NCBI GenBank assembly: GCA_964036195.1
Contig: OZ038453.1
Span: 7,641,469 to 7,705,468, forward strand
Origin: Sphaerolaimus hirsutus
Lineage: Eukaryota; Nematoda; Chromadorea; Monhysterida; Sphaerolaimidae
Length of the DNA: 64,000 nucleotides
Direction: 5' to 3'
A model generated the notes under the pieces. That model saw only the letters and a list, made by a program, of their open reading frames with translations. It was not told the origin of the DNA and searched no databases. The position numbers and the translations under genes are program-made. Each line of letters opens with the position of its first letter. The first letter of the stretch is position 1. This document shows, in pieces, positions 40,238 through 51,496 of this stretch.

Positions 40238-40322
40238 GTTAGAAATGTAGTGTATGTATAAGAAAAATGAAACAAATTTCTGGAAAACACTGTATTTCTT
40301 CACCCAGCAACCCACCCCTTAG

Positions 40323-40791
40323 CAGGGGTCTTCTGGATTTCGACCCTCCAGGGGGTTGGACAGATAGCAAATCGCTCCTCCGGAGGGATAGATAGCTGAA
40401 AAATTTTCTGGGGGGTTCGCTGGGGTTCAATATATAGGCATAGAAGGGAGAAAAGGGAGAAAGATCGCTAAAAGTAGGTGGAAAATGGGTATATAAGCAC
40501 ATTACTACTAAAAACAGCTGAAAATAGGCAGTTGGACGCATGAGCTAGTGATTTTGGAGGTGGAAATGCATAAAACGTTATGAAAAATAGCGATTTTGAG
40601 CGAAAATTGGGGTCGTGTATCTCAAAAATCGCTCCAGATAGGTAGATAGCTGGCCGATTGGTTAGGTTAGGGGTTAGGGTTGCCGGTTAGGGGATAGAAG
40701 CCCAAAATTTTGCCTCCGGGATAGATAGATAGCTGGGCGGTTTGGGTGGGGTGGGGGGGGGGGGGGGGTAACCCCCCCTTTTCTACCCCTG
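40323..40791. mobile_element. Family A TIR element (469 bp)
   Basis: CAGGGGTCTT at the left and TACCCCTG at the right, exact 8-bp TSD CCCCTTAG (40315-40322 and 40792-40799). Non-coding. Confidence 0.88.
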
Positions 40792-40986
40792 CCCCTTAGT
40801 ACACCAAAGGGTTTATTTTTCCAATTTTCGTGGGGGGGTTAAAGGAGGGAGGAGGTGATTAATTGAAGTTAATTTCGAGGGGGTATCATTATCGCCATTA
40901 TTTTTTGGAACTTGGAAGTACTTCTACGTTGTTTACGCGGACATAGTAAAATGCAAGAATAAGCATCTATAGTCATAAATATGCCA

Positions 40987-41348
40987 TATTTCTTCTAATA
41001 GAAGTATGCCCTTCAAATTTTTTGCGTCAACTTTTTACACGACCTTCCATTGGAGACGCCCTTTTATTGGACACCGCCCTTTTATTGGACACCGCCCTTT
41101 TATTGGACACCGCCCTTTTATTGGACACCGCCCTTTTATTGGACACCGCCCTTTTATTGGACACCGCCCTTTTATTGGACACCGCCCTTTTATTGGACAC
41201 CGCCCTTTTATTGGACACCGCCCTTTTATTGGACACCGCCCTTTTATTGGACACCGCCCTTTTATTGGACACCGCCCTTTTATTGGACACCGCCCTTTTA
41301 TTGGACACCGCCCTTTTATTGGACACCGCCCTTCTATTAGAAGAAATA
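40987..41348. repeat. 18-bp minisatellite inside an 18-bp inverted repeat
   Basis: About 16 near-perfect tandem copies of CCTTTTATTGGACACCGC occupy about 41050-41335. The array is bracketed by TATTTCTTCTAATAGAAG (40987-41004) and its complement CTTCTATTAGAAGAAATA (41331-41348). Because the unit is a multiple of 3, every frame is open; none looks coding. Confidence 0.85.
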
Positions 41349-41584
41349 CGATAAATGATACAAGTTAAACAAACCCAGTGCGCGCTGGCTCCCATTAACA
41401 CCGAATGTTACTAGGAAAGATCCCCGATTTCCACACCGCTTCTGACTCCTGCGTTAACAGTGAATATTTAAAAGACAATCGATTTTTTTAAAGACAATCA
41501 TGTTTCGTGAATGCTTTCGAAACTTTTCTTTTTTGGAAAATAGTTTTCACACTTTTTTTTGTTGCTGTCGGCCATTGTTCTAGG

Positions 41585-42038
41585 CAGGGGTCTCTTAGGG
41601 GGGGGGGCTGCCCCCCCAAATCGGCCAGCTAGCTATCTATCCCGAGGCACAGTTTTGGCTACTACCCCCAAAGATTCCCCCCCCCCCAATCGCTCAGCTA
41701 TCTATCTATCTGAAGTGGTTTTTGAGAAATTTTGCCCCAACTTTCGCTCAAAATCACTAATTTTCGCACCTTTTTATAGTTTTTCACCTTCAAAATCATG
41801 CTTTCCGGCTATATGCATGGTTATATACCTATTCTTAGCCATTTTAAACCAACTTTTGGCTACTTTTAACTGATTATTAGCGATTTTTTCCCGTTTCTGC
41901 CATCTTAACCTTGAAAAAGCCTATATATTGTGCCCCCGCCAGCCCCCCCCCAGAAAAATTTTCAGCTATCTATCACTCGGGAGGAGCGATTTGCTATCTA
42001 TCCAGCCCCCGTGAGGGCCAAAACCTTGGAGAGCCCTG
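41585..42038. mobile_element. Family A TIR element (454 bp)
   Basis: CAGGGGTCTC and GAGAGCCCTG termini, exact 8-bp TSD GTTCTAGG (41577-41584 and 42039-42046). Reverse orientation to the copy at 40323. Confidence 0.9.
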
Positions 42039-42047
42039 GTTCTAGGT

Positions 42048-42350
42048 CAGGGGTATTCTAGATTTTGACCCTCCGGGGGGTTGGTTAGATAGCTGAGCGG
42101 CCTCCGACCTAAATAGATAGTTGGAAAAAATTGGGAGGGGGGGTTGGGAGGGTTTGATACATATGCTTTTTAATGTGTATAAGGAAAAAAGGGGAGAAAA
42201 ATCGCCAAAAGTAAGTGAAAAGTGGCACTATAAGCACATATACCTAGTACTAAAAATTTATGAAAATATCTTGTGAAAATAGGCAGTACTAAAAACATCT
42301 GAGCATGAACCAGTGATTTTGGATGTGAAAATCTCTAATGGTGACCCACA
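42048..42350. mobile_element. Family A fragment
   Basis: Starts CAGGGGTATTCTAG one base after the TSD of the previous element and carries typical family A body to about 42335; the right end is missing. The previous element inserted beside or into its terminus. Confidence 0.65.
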
Positions 42351-42482
42351 CACTAGTTGACACATGTGCCAACTGGTCTGTGTCAACTCAGATTTTGGCT
42401 TGACGTGTTGCAGAGCGATCTTCCAATGCACTTGTCGAAACGTTTCTTTTTCAACATTGCCGTACTAGGGTTCAAACGGTAC

Positions 42483-42934
42483 TAGGGTTCAAACGGGATC
42501 CCGATCCCGATCCCGGATCCCGTGAAATTCCGGGATTTAGCAGTCCCGATCCCGATCCCGAAACTTTTCAAATCCCGATCCCGATCCCGAGAAAATCCAA
42601 AGTCCGGGATCCCAATCCCGGAAAAATTAGTGGAAATTATCAAACGTGAAAAAACGACGTTTTTGCATGCAAAAATGTGAACGCAAACCCCCAGCGTTCA
42701 TTTTATGCCACGTTTCTGGCATCCAACAGTATTTTTAGACCTTTATGAACAACTGTGGGTGCCAAAACATTGGTCAAAATCTTTATCCCAAGACCCCAAT
42801 CCCGATCCCGAAAAAATGCCAATCCCGATCCCGATCCCGTGACCCCAATCCCGGCCAATCCCGATCCCGATCCCGAAATCTCAAAAAACAAATCCCGATC
42901 CCGATCCCGAAAAGTGAATCCCGTTTGAACCCTA
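42483..42934. mobile_element. Family F TIR element (452 bp)
   Basis: TAGGGTTCAAACGGG and CCCGTTTGAACCCTA termini with CGATCC arrays instead of CGGTCC. Flanks AACGGTAC and ATTGGTAC match at 6 of 8. A second TAGGGTTCAAACGG precedes it at 42466. Confidence 0.7.
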
Positions 42935-43052
42935 ATTGGTACTTTCACTTTATTTATCGTATCAATGCATTGCAACAACTAATGTAACCCAGGTATGTAA
43001 AGACCCCGAAACCTAGAACCAGCCAAAATTTTACTTATGCAACTATCTTATG

Positions 43053-43458
43053 CAAGGCCGTATCCAGGGGGGGCGGGGGGGTGGGGGCTGCATCCCCCCC
43101 TTCCGGGGTGAGACCTAACAACTCCCGGAAAATGCAATTTTTCCCATATATTTTTTGACGTTTCTTTAAAAAATGCAATTTCTTCCCCATGCATTGTATT
43201 CTTAGTGGATAGGTCCCTGTAAACCAATAGCCTTGAAAATGAGCACATTTTTGCAACTTTCGCGGGTGCTGGCGCCAACGCCAATAGCGACATGGTGTGG
43301 CGCCTTTATATGGCGCTAGTGCCAAAATGCCTTTCCGTCCCTATATAGGGAAAAATTCAGGGAGGGGGGGGGGGGGGCTGAGCCCCCCCCCCGTTCGCCG
43401 GCCCCCTTAAATAAGCACCCCCCCCCCCCCAGGATCAAAAATCCTGGATACGTCCCTG
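43053..43458. mobile_element. Family B TIR element (406 bp)
   Basis: CAAGGCCGTATCCAGG and CTGGATACGTCCCTG termini, exact 8-bp TSD ATCTTATG (43045-43052 and 43459-43466). Confidence 0.85.
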
Positions 43459-43857
43459 ATCTTATGCAACTAAATTATATATCGTCAAGATGAAAATCAG
43501 CCGAGTTCACATGTTTACATTTTATTTAACATTCAAACAACAACCAAAACAGGTATTCATGTTCAAATTTGTTTTCATTGGCATCTGAATCATTTAAATA
43601 CACATTGTAGATACACATACCAAATACACACAGGGGGGGGGGAGTTTTTGAAAGGAAGGATTTATTTTGTCCTCAGCTGGCCAACCTGGGGGAGTTATTC
43701 AAGGGGGGGATGTTATTCATGGGGCAGGAGTTATTCAAGGATATACTATACCTTTTTTTGGGGGGGGTATATAAATTCAGTCCATTTTGAGGGGTATATT
43801 TCGAAGGGGGGTAATTCGAGCAAATATGGTAGAGTGAAAAAAACACTCCACTCGCAG

Positions 43858-44025
43858 GAATTTCGACAAAACACATCAATAAAACCAATGCCTAAGAGCT
43901 TTCCTCCAAATGGACGCGGCCTAACAGAATACCTCGTTGAAAAAAAAACTAAATGGAAAAAAATGAGCGACCTTATCGACGCGTCGCAGTGCCGCACGGT
44001 GTCTGTGAAATTGTCCTCAAAATAG
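43858..44025 (+). CDS. Candidate terminal exon of an unidentified gene
   Basis: An acceptor-like CCACTCGCAG precedes 43858 and one frame stays open for 55 codons to TAG. The peptide (EFRQNTSIKPMPKSFPP, then LTEYLVEKKTKWKKMSDLI, ending SVKLSSK) is lysine-rich with ordinary composition. The other two frames close quickly. No upstream exon was found among the transposons, so it could be a remnant. Confidence 0.28.
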   Translation, partial: EFRQNTSIKPMPKSFPPNGRGLTEYLVEKKTKWKKMSDLIDASQCRTVSVKLSSK

Positions 44026-44345
44026 TTTATCTCAGCGCAGTGAGTTTTCCTCAAATCCTCCCGCTGGACCGGCACGGGAGCCGCCTGCGTCAGTTAAAAC
44101 TGGTGCCAGTAAAATGTAAATTGTCCTGGAAAAGACCCTGTAAAATGTGAAATGTCGTGGAAAAAACAGTGTCATATGCCAAACGTTATGTAGTTCTAAA
44201 AGTAATGGAAAATACTGTGTAAAATGGCAAACGCATGTTGATTCGATATTTTACAGGGTCTATTGCAGGACATTTGACATTTTCCAGGAGCTTAGACATT
44301 TTACAGAGGATTTTACATGACTTTGACGAGTACACCTACTTTGAG

Positions 44346-44777
44346 AAAGGACGTAGCCAGGGGGGGCGGGGGGGGGCGGCCGCCCCCCCTTTCCGGGCCG
44401 GACCAAAAAATGTGCCAGAAATGGTACTTTCAGAAGACGATTTTGTCGACAGTTTGAAAAATATTTGCGCGCAAGCGCGCATTTTCCCTTCACAACACAT
44501 ATTTTTCGGCTAATCAGTTTCCACGGCCTCAAAGCCAGTGAAAATGGACTCAATTCATGTCCATGTCGCTCTACATGCCTGTAAAATACAGACATATACT
44601 GCTGTTTTGCGCCAATGCCAACGCCAGCGGCACCATGGCGTGGCACCTACGAATGGTGCCAGCGCCATGGCGTCATTCCCCTACTACAGGGGTAAAATTT
44701 AAGCTGCCCCCCCCCCCTGTTCGCTGGGCTCCATATACAATCCGCCCTTCCACGCAAATATCCTGGCTACGTCCCTG
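44346..44777. mobile_element. Family B TIR element (432 bp)
   Basis: AAAGGACGTAGCCAGG (first bases mutated) and CTGGCTACGTCCCTG termini. Flanks ACTTTGAG and ACTTATGAG are alike but not exact. GGCGTGGCACC-type core. Confidence 0.7.
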
Positions 44778-44784
44778 ACTTATG

Positions 44785-44970
44785 AGCGATTTTTCTCCCT
44801 TTTCTTCCATTACACCCTGAAAAAGCCTATATATCGAACCCCGCAAGCCGCAACCCCCCCCCCACGAAAAAATCCAAAAAAATTTTTCTCCATCTATCCC
44901 GGAGGCCGCTCAGCTATCTATCAGATTCCCCGGGGGGAGACCCCCGGAGGAATATCTAGGAGACCCCTGC
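44785..44970. mobile_element. Family A fragment
   Basis: Begins within the body (GCGATTTTTCTCCC) and ends GGAGACCCCTG at 44970. The left part is missing. Confidence 0.6.
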
Positions 44971-45462
44971 GCCACGGTCCAAATGCAAAAGAACGCACCG
45001 CCGAATCAAAATGGCGGCCGCCACTTGGCACACTTCCAAATTCATTTCCGCACTCTGTTCCGTTTGCATCAGCCGCGCCGCGCTGCACTAAATGAAATGT
45101 GAGAGCCAAAAGAAATACAGCAGATTTACGCGCTGACGGCATCGCCCCGTTGGCCAGTGAAAACTGTAAACGTCAATGTACAAATACATATTTACCGTAT
45201 TTTCTGAAATACCCCCGGGGGGTTTATTATTTCGCCAGCAAATTTTGAGGGGGGTAGGGTTAGGTTGGAAAAAAATCAATTTTTTGCCTTGATTTTGTTA
45301 TTAAAAATCAATTTTTTAATTATAATCAGCTTTTTTAAATCGCCAAAAATGGGGGTATAGAGGGGGATGTATGTTAAGTGTCAGACAATGTTTTGTTATA
45401 TCTATTGTCGTCATGTTATGTGTAGGGTTGGAAAAAAATCAATTTTTTTTAAACGCCTTGAT

Positions 45463-46091
45463 TAGGGTGTCAAAAAAATTTTTTTACGGAAAACGGAAAC
45501 GGAAACGGAAAAAAAATTTCAGCAGCCGGAAAACGGAACGGAAAACGGAAAAAAATTTGCACTTGGCGGAAAACGGAAACGGAAACAGAAAAAAATTTTC
45601 AGTGGCCGGAAAACGGAAAAAGGGGCCGGAAAAACGGAAACGGAAAAATGGAATTTGCATGGAAATGGAAAAATTTGCTGAAATTTTGCCAAAAAACACA
45701 ATAAAATTCGCTCAAATTTTGCTGGAAACAGTATTTTTTACATAATTGACAATCTGCACGACTGTTTACCAGTTTGGCTGGACCAGAAAACAGAAAGTTG
45801 AGCCAGAAAAGGGTAAAATAAGGCGGAAAGCAGAAAATTGAGGCGGAAAACGGAAAAAAGGCGGGAAAACTGGAAATTGAGCCGGAAAACGGAAAAAATG
45901 CGGAAAAACTGAAAATTTAACCGGAAAACGGAAAATGAGCCGGAAAAACGGAAACGGAAAAAAAGGTGGCCGGAAAACGGAACGGAAAACGGAAAAAAAA
46001 TTTCAGCGGCCGGAAAACGGAACGGAAAACGGAAAAAATTTGCCTGCGGAAAACGGAAACGGAAAACGGAAAACGGAAATTTGACACCCTA
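45463..46091. mobile_element. Family C TIR element (629 bp)
   Basis: TAGGGTGTCAAA and TTTGACACCCTA termini, exact 8-bp TSD GCCTTGAT (45455-45462 and 46092-46099). Almost entirely GGAAAACGGAAA repeats. Confidence 0.9.
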
Positions 46092-46212
46092 GCCTTGATT
46101 TAAAAAAAAATTGATTTTTTTAAATTAAAATCAGATTTTTTTAAAAATCGCCAAAAATGGGGGTATAGAGAAAAAATATGTGTATGTTAAGTGTCAGACA
46201 ATGTATTGTTAT

Positions 46213-46652
46213 CAGGGCCGTATCCAGGGGGGCGGGGGGGCTGCAGTCCCCCCCCCCCCTATCCCGGGGCGAGACCAGAAAGTTACCGGAAAATGCGATT
46301 TTTTCAAAGTCAGCAAAAAAAATTTCGCGCGCAAGCGCGCATTCTTCACTAGACATAAGGTATTATCATCAGATTTGCTCCATGTGGCCACAAATCATCA
46401 TAATTACACTCAATGTTGTGCTTTTTGCTGTTTTGTATGTATATTTACATACATATACAGCGTTCTATGGCGCTGGCGCCAACGCCAATGGCGCCATGGC
46501 GTGGCGCTTACTAATGGCGCCTGCGCCATGGCGCCATTCCGCCACTATGTAGCAAAAATTTGAGGGGGGGGCTGAACCCCCCCCCCCCCCCCTCGCTGGC
46601 CTCCGTAAACAAGCAGCCCCCCCCCCGCTCAAAAATCCTGGATACGTCCCTG
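46213..46652. mobile_element. Family B TIR element (440 bp)
   Basis: CAGGGCCGTATCCAGG and CTGGATACGTCCCTG termini, exact 8-bp TSD ATTGTTAT (46205-46212 and 46653-46660). Confidence 0.9.
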
Positions 46653-47638
46653 ATTGTTATGTCTATTGTGGTGATAATATGACTGTGGAGTCATGGGATA
46701 GCATTATAAGCAGTGATTTCTGTCAAAAATATCCATTTCATGTCGACTTTTTACATTTTTACATCGACTTTTGTCAAACGTTTGTGACTTCAAGTGAAGT
46801 TCAGCATGGAATAGTGCTTAAATAAGGTTGTAAGAGAAGGCTAATACCTTGACAGTGATGTTACACACTGTAGAAGTATGTTGGAGCACATTGGTAAGCT
46901 ATTATATACTACACTAGCATATCACGGCTTATCATTGCACGGTAACATGAATAAATGGAAGATTTTACACTAAAAATGCCCCAAAACCCATGAAAACACC
47001 ACAAATGGTAACATGTATGAAAAAATGCAAAAAACCTAGTGCAAGTCTACCAGAAATTTTGACTTTTGATTTTTTTCAATTAAAATCAGTTTCCATCCTT
47101 TGATTTTTTTTTTAAATCAATTTAAAAAAGTAAGTGCCGACCCTAATTATGACTGTGGAGTCATGTGATAGCATTATAAGAAGTAATTACTTTCACAGAT
47201 ATCCATTTTTATGTCAACTTATGACATATATCATTTTTTGTCAAATGTTCATGACTTCCAAGTGAAGTTCAGCATGGAATAGTGCTTAAACAAGGTTGTA
47301 AGATAAGGCTAATACATTGACAGTGATGTTACATACTGTAGAAGTATGTGGGAGCACATTGGCAGGATATTATATACTACTTTAGCATATCACGGCTTAC
47401 TATTACATGGTAGCAAGAATGAATGGGACCTTTTACACTAAAAATGCCCCAAAACCAATGAAAACACCACCAATGGTAATGTTTATGAGAAATTGTGTGC
47501 TTGAGCACAAAAAAATTCCAAAATACCTAGTGCAAGTATACCAGAAATTTTGGCATTTGATTTTTAAAAATTGAAATCAGTTTCCACACTGATTTTTTTG
47601 AATGAGATTTGAAACAAAATCAAGTGCTAACTCTAGAG

Positions 47639-47853
47639 GTAGGGTGCCAGAATTTACCGTAATACCGTACCGATTACCATACTTTTCAGATGTACCGTAC
47701 CGTTTACCGCAAGGTCGTACCATCTGCCACCCTAGGCGGGGGGGGGGGGGTAATTCGAGGGGGTTGGGATGGAAACAAACAACATTCGCCGGGCTCAGTA
47801 AACAAGCAGCCCCCCCCCCCCCCGCTCAAAAATCCTGTATATGTCCCTGCTGA
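47639..47853. repeat. Short TIR element and family B remnant
   Basis: 47639-47734 runs from TAGGGTGCCAGA to TCTGCCACCCTA with TACCGTACCG repeats inside. 47740-47853 ends in CTCAAAAATCCTGTATATGT plus CCCTG, a family B right end without its left end. Confidence 0.5.
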
Positions 47854-47904
47854 CTCAGCGGATATCACACATACTGACAAACCTACCATAACCATCCAAA
47901 TAAT

Positions 47905-48350
47905 CAGTGGCGTAGCCAGGGGGGGGGCGGGGGGGGCGGCCGCCCCCCCCCCCTTCCCGGGCCAGACAGAAAAGTTGCCGAGATTGGCACTTTTCTATAG
48001 CGATTTTGTAGGTTGTTAATAAAAAATTTTGCGCGCAAGCGCGCATTTCGCACCTCACAATCTATTTTATGTTTATACACATCGTAGGAGTATAAATACC
48101 GCTTCAAATTACTAAACGCGGTACCAATTTTCATAGGTTTAGGTCTACATATTTTCTTATATTGTAGGCATTGGCGCCAACGCTAACGCCATGCACGCCA
48201 TGGCGCGGCGCCTACGAATGGCGCCAGCGCCATAACTCCATTCCGCAACTACAGGGGCCAAATTTTAGGGGGGGGGGGCGCCGCCCCCCCGTTCGCCGGG
48301 CTCCGTATACAATCCGCCCCCCCCGCTCAAAAATCCTGGCTACGCCACTG
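47905..48350. mobile_element. Family B TIR element (446 bp)
   Basis: CAGTGGCGTAGCCAGG and CCTGGCTACGCCACTG termini, the best-matched TIR of the family, with an exact 8-bp TSD CAAATAAT (47897-47904 and 48351-48358). Confidence 0.92.
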
Positions 48351-48413
48351 CAAATAATGAACCAAAAATCATACAGTTTTTCTGTTTTTACTCCGTTTAT
48401 ACTGTTTTTCTAT

Positions 48414-49155
48414 TTAGATAGATAGATAGCTGGCGGATTTGGGGGGGGCAGCCCCCCTCCAGCCCCCCCCCCCCCTAGAAGACCCCTGCCCCAGGGACGT
48501 AGCCAGGATTTTTGAGTGGGGGGGGGCAGATTGTATACAGAGCCCAGCAAATTTAACCACTGTGGTAAAGGAATGGCGCCTTGGCGCCAGCGCCATTCAT
48601 AGGCACCACGCCATGGCGCTATTGGCATTGGCGTTAGCGCCAAATACTGCTGTACGTGTATGTATTTTACATACATATACAGCGATGGCGCCCCATTTTG
48701 AGCCCCCTGGGGGTATTTCTAGGAAATACAGTAGGTATCTATGTGGAGCAAACTTTGAGCAATTTTCCCCAATTCTTACAAAAAAATCGATAAATTTTGC
48801 TATACATACTCTGTCAATTTCATCATAAATATCATATATTGTATTACCACCAATAAAAGGTATACCATTTTCATCGTTGTCTGCCATGTTTGGCAACAGC
48901 CTTTACGGTTTTATAAGTGTGTCTTATATTAGAGGTATGCCTTATATTTATTTGGTCAGGTTCAAAAAAAAACAAAAGTTATACCTACTATTAGGGTACC
49001 TTGTATTGGTGGTATATCTTATATTGAAGGTAATATGGTATATTTGTCCCAGCGAGCACCCAGAAACATTGTCAGCTATCTATCCTTCCAGAGGAGGGAT
49101 TTGCTATCTATCCACACCCCCCCCCCCCCAAGGGTCACAACCTTGGAAACCCCTG
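48414..49155. repeat. Fragments of families A and B
   Basis: 48414-48488 is a family A right end (GAAGACCCCTG). 48492-48690 is a family B left part (CAGGGACGTAGCCAGG, GGCGCC core) without a right end. 49046-49155 is another family A right end (AACCCCTG). 48700-49040 is AT-rich with no gene that I can support. Confidence 0.55.
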
Positions 49156-49159
49156 ATCC

Positions 49160-50060
49160 GCACTATACATGCCGAACGGGTTTACATGTCTACAGGCATT
49201 TTAAACCCCGTTCCAGCCGACAAAGGAGAGAACGCGCCGCGCAGCCGATCATATCGACTGGGGGGGGTAATGAATGGCCGAAAAACGCCACCGTAGCAGC
49301 GTATCGCAGAAAACTGGCATAATGCCAGCGACCCATCACCGGGTCGAAAGATTTCACCTTAATCATGGAAAAACGCGAAATGCACCGGGGAAAACCCGCA
49401 AAAAGTGCCCACTGCAAAAACGCCCGGTCCGCTGTATTTATTCCATCAAAATCGGTAAAAATATTTTAACTTTGTAGGTTTTCACTCCAAAAAAAGTAGC
49501 CTTGAAATTCAGAATGGGCTTGTGTCCGCAGTTGTGCAATACAATTTTTTGGCCCATTTACGTATTCAGTTTGACGGGTTTGGCGCTGCGCGCACTTATT
49601 TACTAATGGTAAACTGAGAATTTGGTCAATTCATTTTTTAGCTTGTGAGCGCATCTGAGTTACCGGAATGAGCTGTTTGTCAACTGCAGTTGACAGAGAT
49701 TCAATATAACACTGAGAAACCCAGATGTGCTCAGAAGCCGAAAAATCAGTTGACCAAATTCTTAGTTTAGCATTAGTAAAGTAGTGTGTGCAGCGCCTTT
49801 GATCGGCATCAAAGTTTTGATCGAAATTTTGAAAACTTATCAACCAGCTTTGAATGCATTTGAGTTTACCGGAATGAGCTGACTGTTAACTAGTTGACGG
49901 AAATGAAAAACATACCCGAGTGAGTTTTTCATTTCCGTCAACTACTCAATTATCCAAACTGCGGCTAAGACGTTTAAGTTGGGGCCCTGAACCAAATTCT
50001 CTTACCCAAGGCACGAAACCGCTAAATTGAAAAATTCAAAAATTTCCGCAGAATATAACT
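49160..50060. other. Non-coding stretch with an inverted repeat
   Basis: 49578-49628 (GGCGCTGCGCGCAC to TTTGGTCAA) is matched in inverse by 49750-49797 (TTGACCAAATTC to GTGCAGCGCC) with several mismatches; between them GTTACCGGAATGAGCTG recurs. It looks like an eroded fold-back element. No gene seen. Confidence 0.45.
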
Positions 50061-50063
50061 CAG

Positions 50064-50301
50064 TGGCGCACCGCACACTGCAAAGTGTAACAGGGAAGTT
50101 CGGACGATTTTTGCATGGGTGGAATAAAAGGCGGAATTAAAAAGAGGGGTGGAATAAAAATCGTCCGAACCGACTCAAATTTCAGTAGTTTTTTAGATGG
50201 TGTCGTAAATAAAATCGTCCGAACTGACTTTATAATTCTGCCCGGGCGGAGATTAAAACGTCCGGACCCGATCGTTACACTTTGCAGTGTGCGGTGCGCC
50301 A
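50064..50301. repeat. MITE with 28-bp perfect TIR
   Basis: TGGCGCACCGCACACTGCAA (then AGTGTAAC) at the left is exactly complementary to the right end at 50274-50301. Interior GTTCGGACGATTT and GGTGGAATAAAA motifs relate it to 3904-4248. Confidence 0.75.
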
Positions 50302-50890
50302 GTGGAGTCTATTTACGATAGGCGTGCGCACAACATTCAAAACAAAATCACAAACGTAACCAATAATGTGATGGCGAAGCAAGAGTCCAAAAACGAGTCC
50401 CCCAGAAATTGTTCCCTTGGGTTCGCGGGTCCACAGGTCACAGATCGCCGAAACGCAGCAAAAACAATCAGCAAAATTAGGCGACAACTAGTTTTTATTT
50501 CGGCCGCGCGGCGCGCCTAAATGCCGGCCGACGCGCGCCGATCGCTATAATCATTAAGAGTTGGCACTTGTCCAAGTTACTTAACCAATTTGACCCACGT
50601 CAGTAGTTAGTAATTCTGTATTGACCGCAGTTTCACTTTACTTCGAGTCTCTGGTCGGTGCATTTTACACTACTCGATTAGATGTTTTTTCTAAAGAGGA
50701 ACACCATTAGAATATTCTAATATGGTTAATGTAGAATTACGGCTACTAGTTTATAATGTATTGTTTTTATTTTTCTAATTATAATATTCTTCAATATATT
50801 TATTCAAATTATAAGGACTAAATTCCTCAAATATTTTTCACTGCAAATTTCCAACAAAACAAATTCAACATCAAATTTCACCATAACATT

Positions 50891-51064
50891 TTAAGACTCG
50901 ATCATGCATCCATCATGACTACAATAATATTCATCACCAATGTGAAAGTGATCTGGAAGGTCGTCCTCATTCATATCGTCGTCGATTGTGCACTTTTTAC
51001 AGTTGACAAAACCCAAATTCGTGTAGAACTTGTGTTGAGCGATTTTCAGGGACAATCGATTCAT
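50891..51064 (-). CDS. Short Cys-rich ORF (57 aa), possible zinc-ribbon exon
   Basis: Minus-strand ATG at 51064 opens 57 codons to TAA. The peptide (starts MNRLSLKIAQHKFYTN) contains CKKC, an acidic linker DDDMNEDDLPDHF and CSHDGC, a C-x2-C...C-x4-C arrangement suggestive of metal binding. An acceptor-like AAATGCAG lies 2 nt upstream of the ATG, so it may be the last exon of a longer gene. Family unknown. Confidence 0.45.
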   Translation of the reverse strand: MNRLSLKIAQHKFYTNLGFVNCKKCTIDDDMNEDDLPDHFHIGDEYYCSHDGCMIES

Positions 51065-51496
51065 GACTGCATTTGGGATTTATTATGATGCATAGGTGTA
51101 TATTTTAGGATGGATAGAATTTTATGCAATTAATTATATCATGTTTTAATGAATAAGGTTGAATGAAAAATTGTAAATAATTCCTGATATAAGTTTTTCA
51201 TGCAGAACCGCAGTTATGCACCCAATGTTTTTCATGATGTATGCATTTCATGCATACCTATGTAAAAATCAATAGACTGAACATTGACGTAAAATGAACT
51301 CACTAAATTTCACCGATGAACATATGGGGGCATTCTTGGCGAATTGTGCGACTTTGCAGCGGCTGCAGCGTAGTTTGTTTGCGCTGAATTCCCTGTGGTC
51401 TGCGATACACCGCTTAGCCTTGAACCGTGCTGGAAATGGTAGGGTGGTATACATGTCACTTTTTACAGAGAGTATTTTTTATTGATCTTAAGATAT
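51065..51496. other. AT-rich intergenic stretch
   Basis: Contains a plus-strand 63-codon frame at 51294-51485 (LQRLQRSLFALNSLW) that may be chance, and at 51483-51478 a minus-strand AATAAA that fits as the polyadenylation signal of the gene at 51497-52340. Confidence 0.4.

Larger units (their letters stand above)
45423..47145. mobile_element. Family D TIR element (inner)
   Basis: TAGGGTTGG to GCCGACCCTA. It contains a family C element (45463-46091) and a family B element (46213-46652), each with an exact TSD, giving three levels of nesting with the outer copy. Confidence 0.7.
45255..47635. mobile_element. Family D TIR element with nested insertions (outer)
   Basis: Outer copy from TAGGGTTAGGTTGG (45255) to TGCTAACTCTA (47635). 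Its body is split by an inner family D element at 45423-47145; the flanking GTTATGTG and ATTATGAC correspond to the same eight positions of the family body, an eroded TSD. Confidence 0.65.

Noticed and set aside
40660..40695. GGTTAGGTTAGGGG-like sequence as an interstitial telomere
   Set aside because: Only a few degenerate units, inside a family A element where this position is normally a G run.
41050..41335. Regular repeat resembling a CRISPR array
   Set aside because: Units are directly adjacent with no unique spacers, and the context is eukaryotic.
41022..41368. Long open frames in all three plus frames and one minus frame (GHRPFI-type and similar repeats)
   Set aside because: They come from an 18-bp tandem repeat without stop codons; several frames are equally open, so none is supported as a gene.
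49190..49477. Possible transposase C-terminus with Cys/His-like residues
   Set aside because: Short, no start or splice context, and the motif spacing fits no family I could name.
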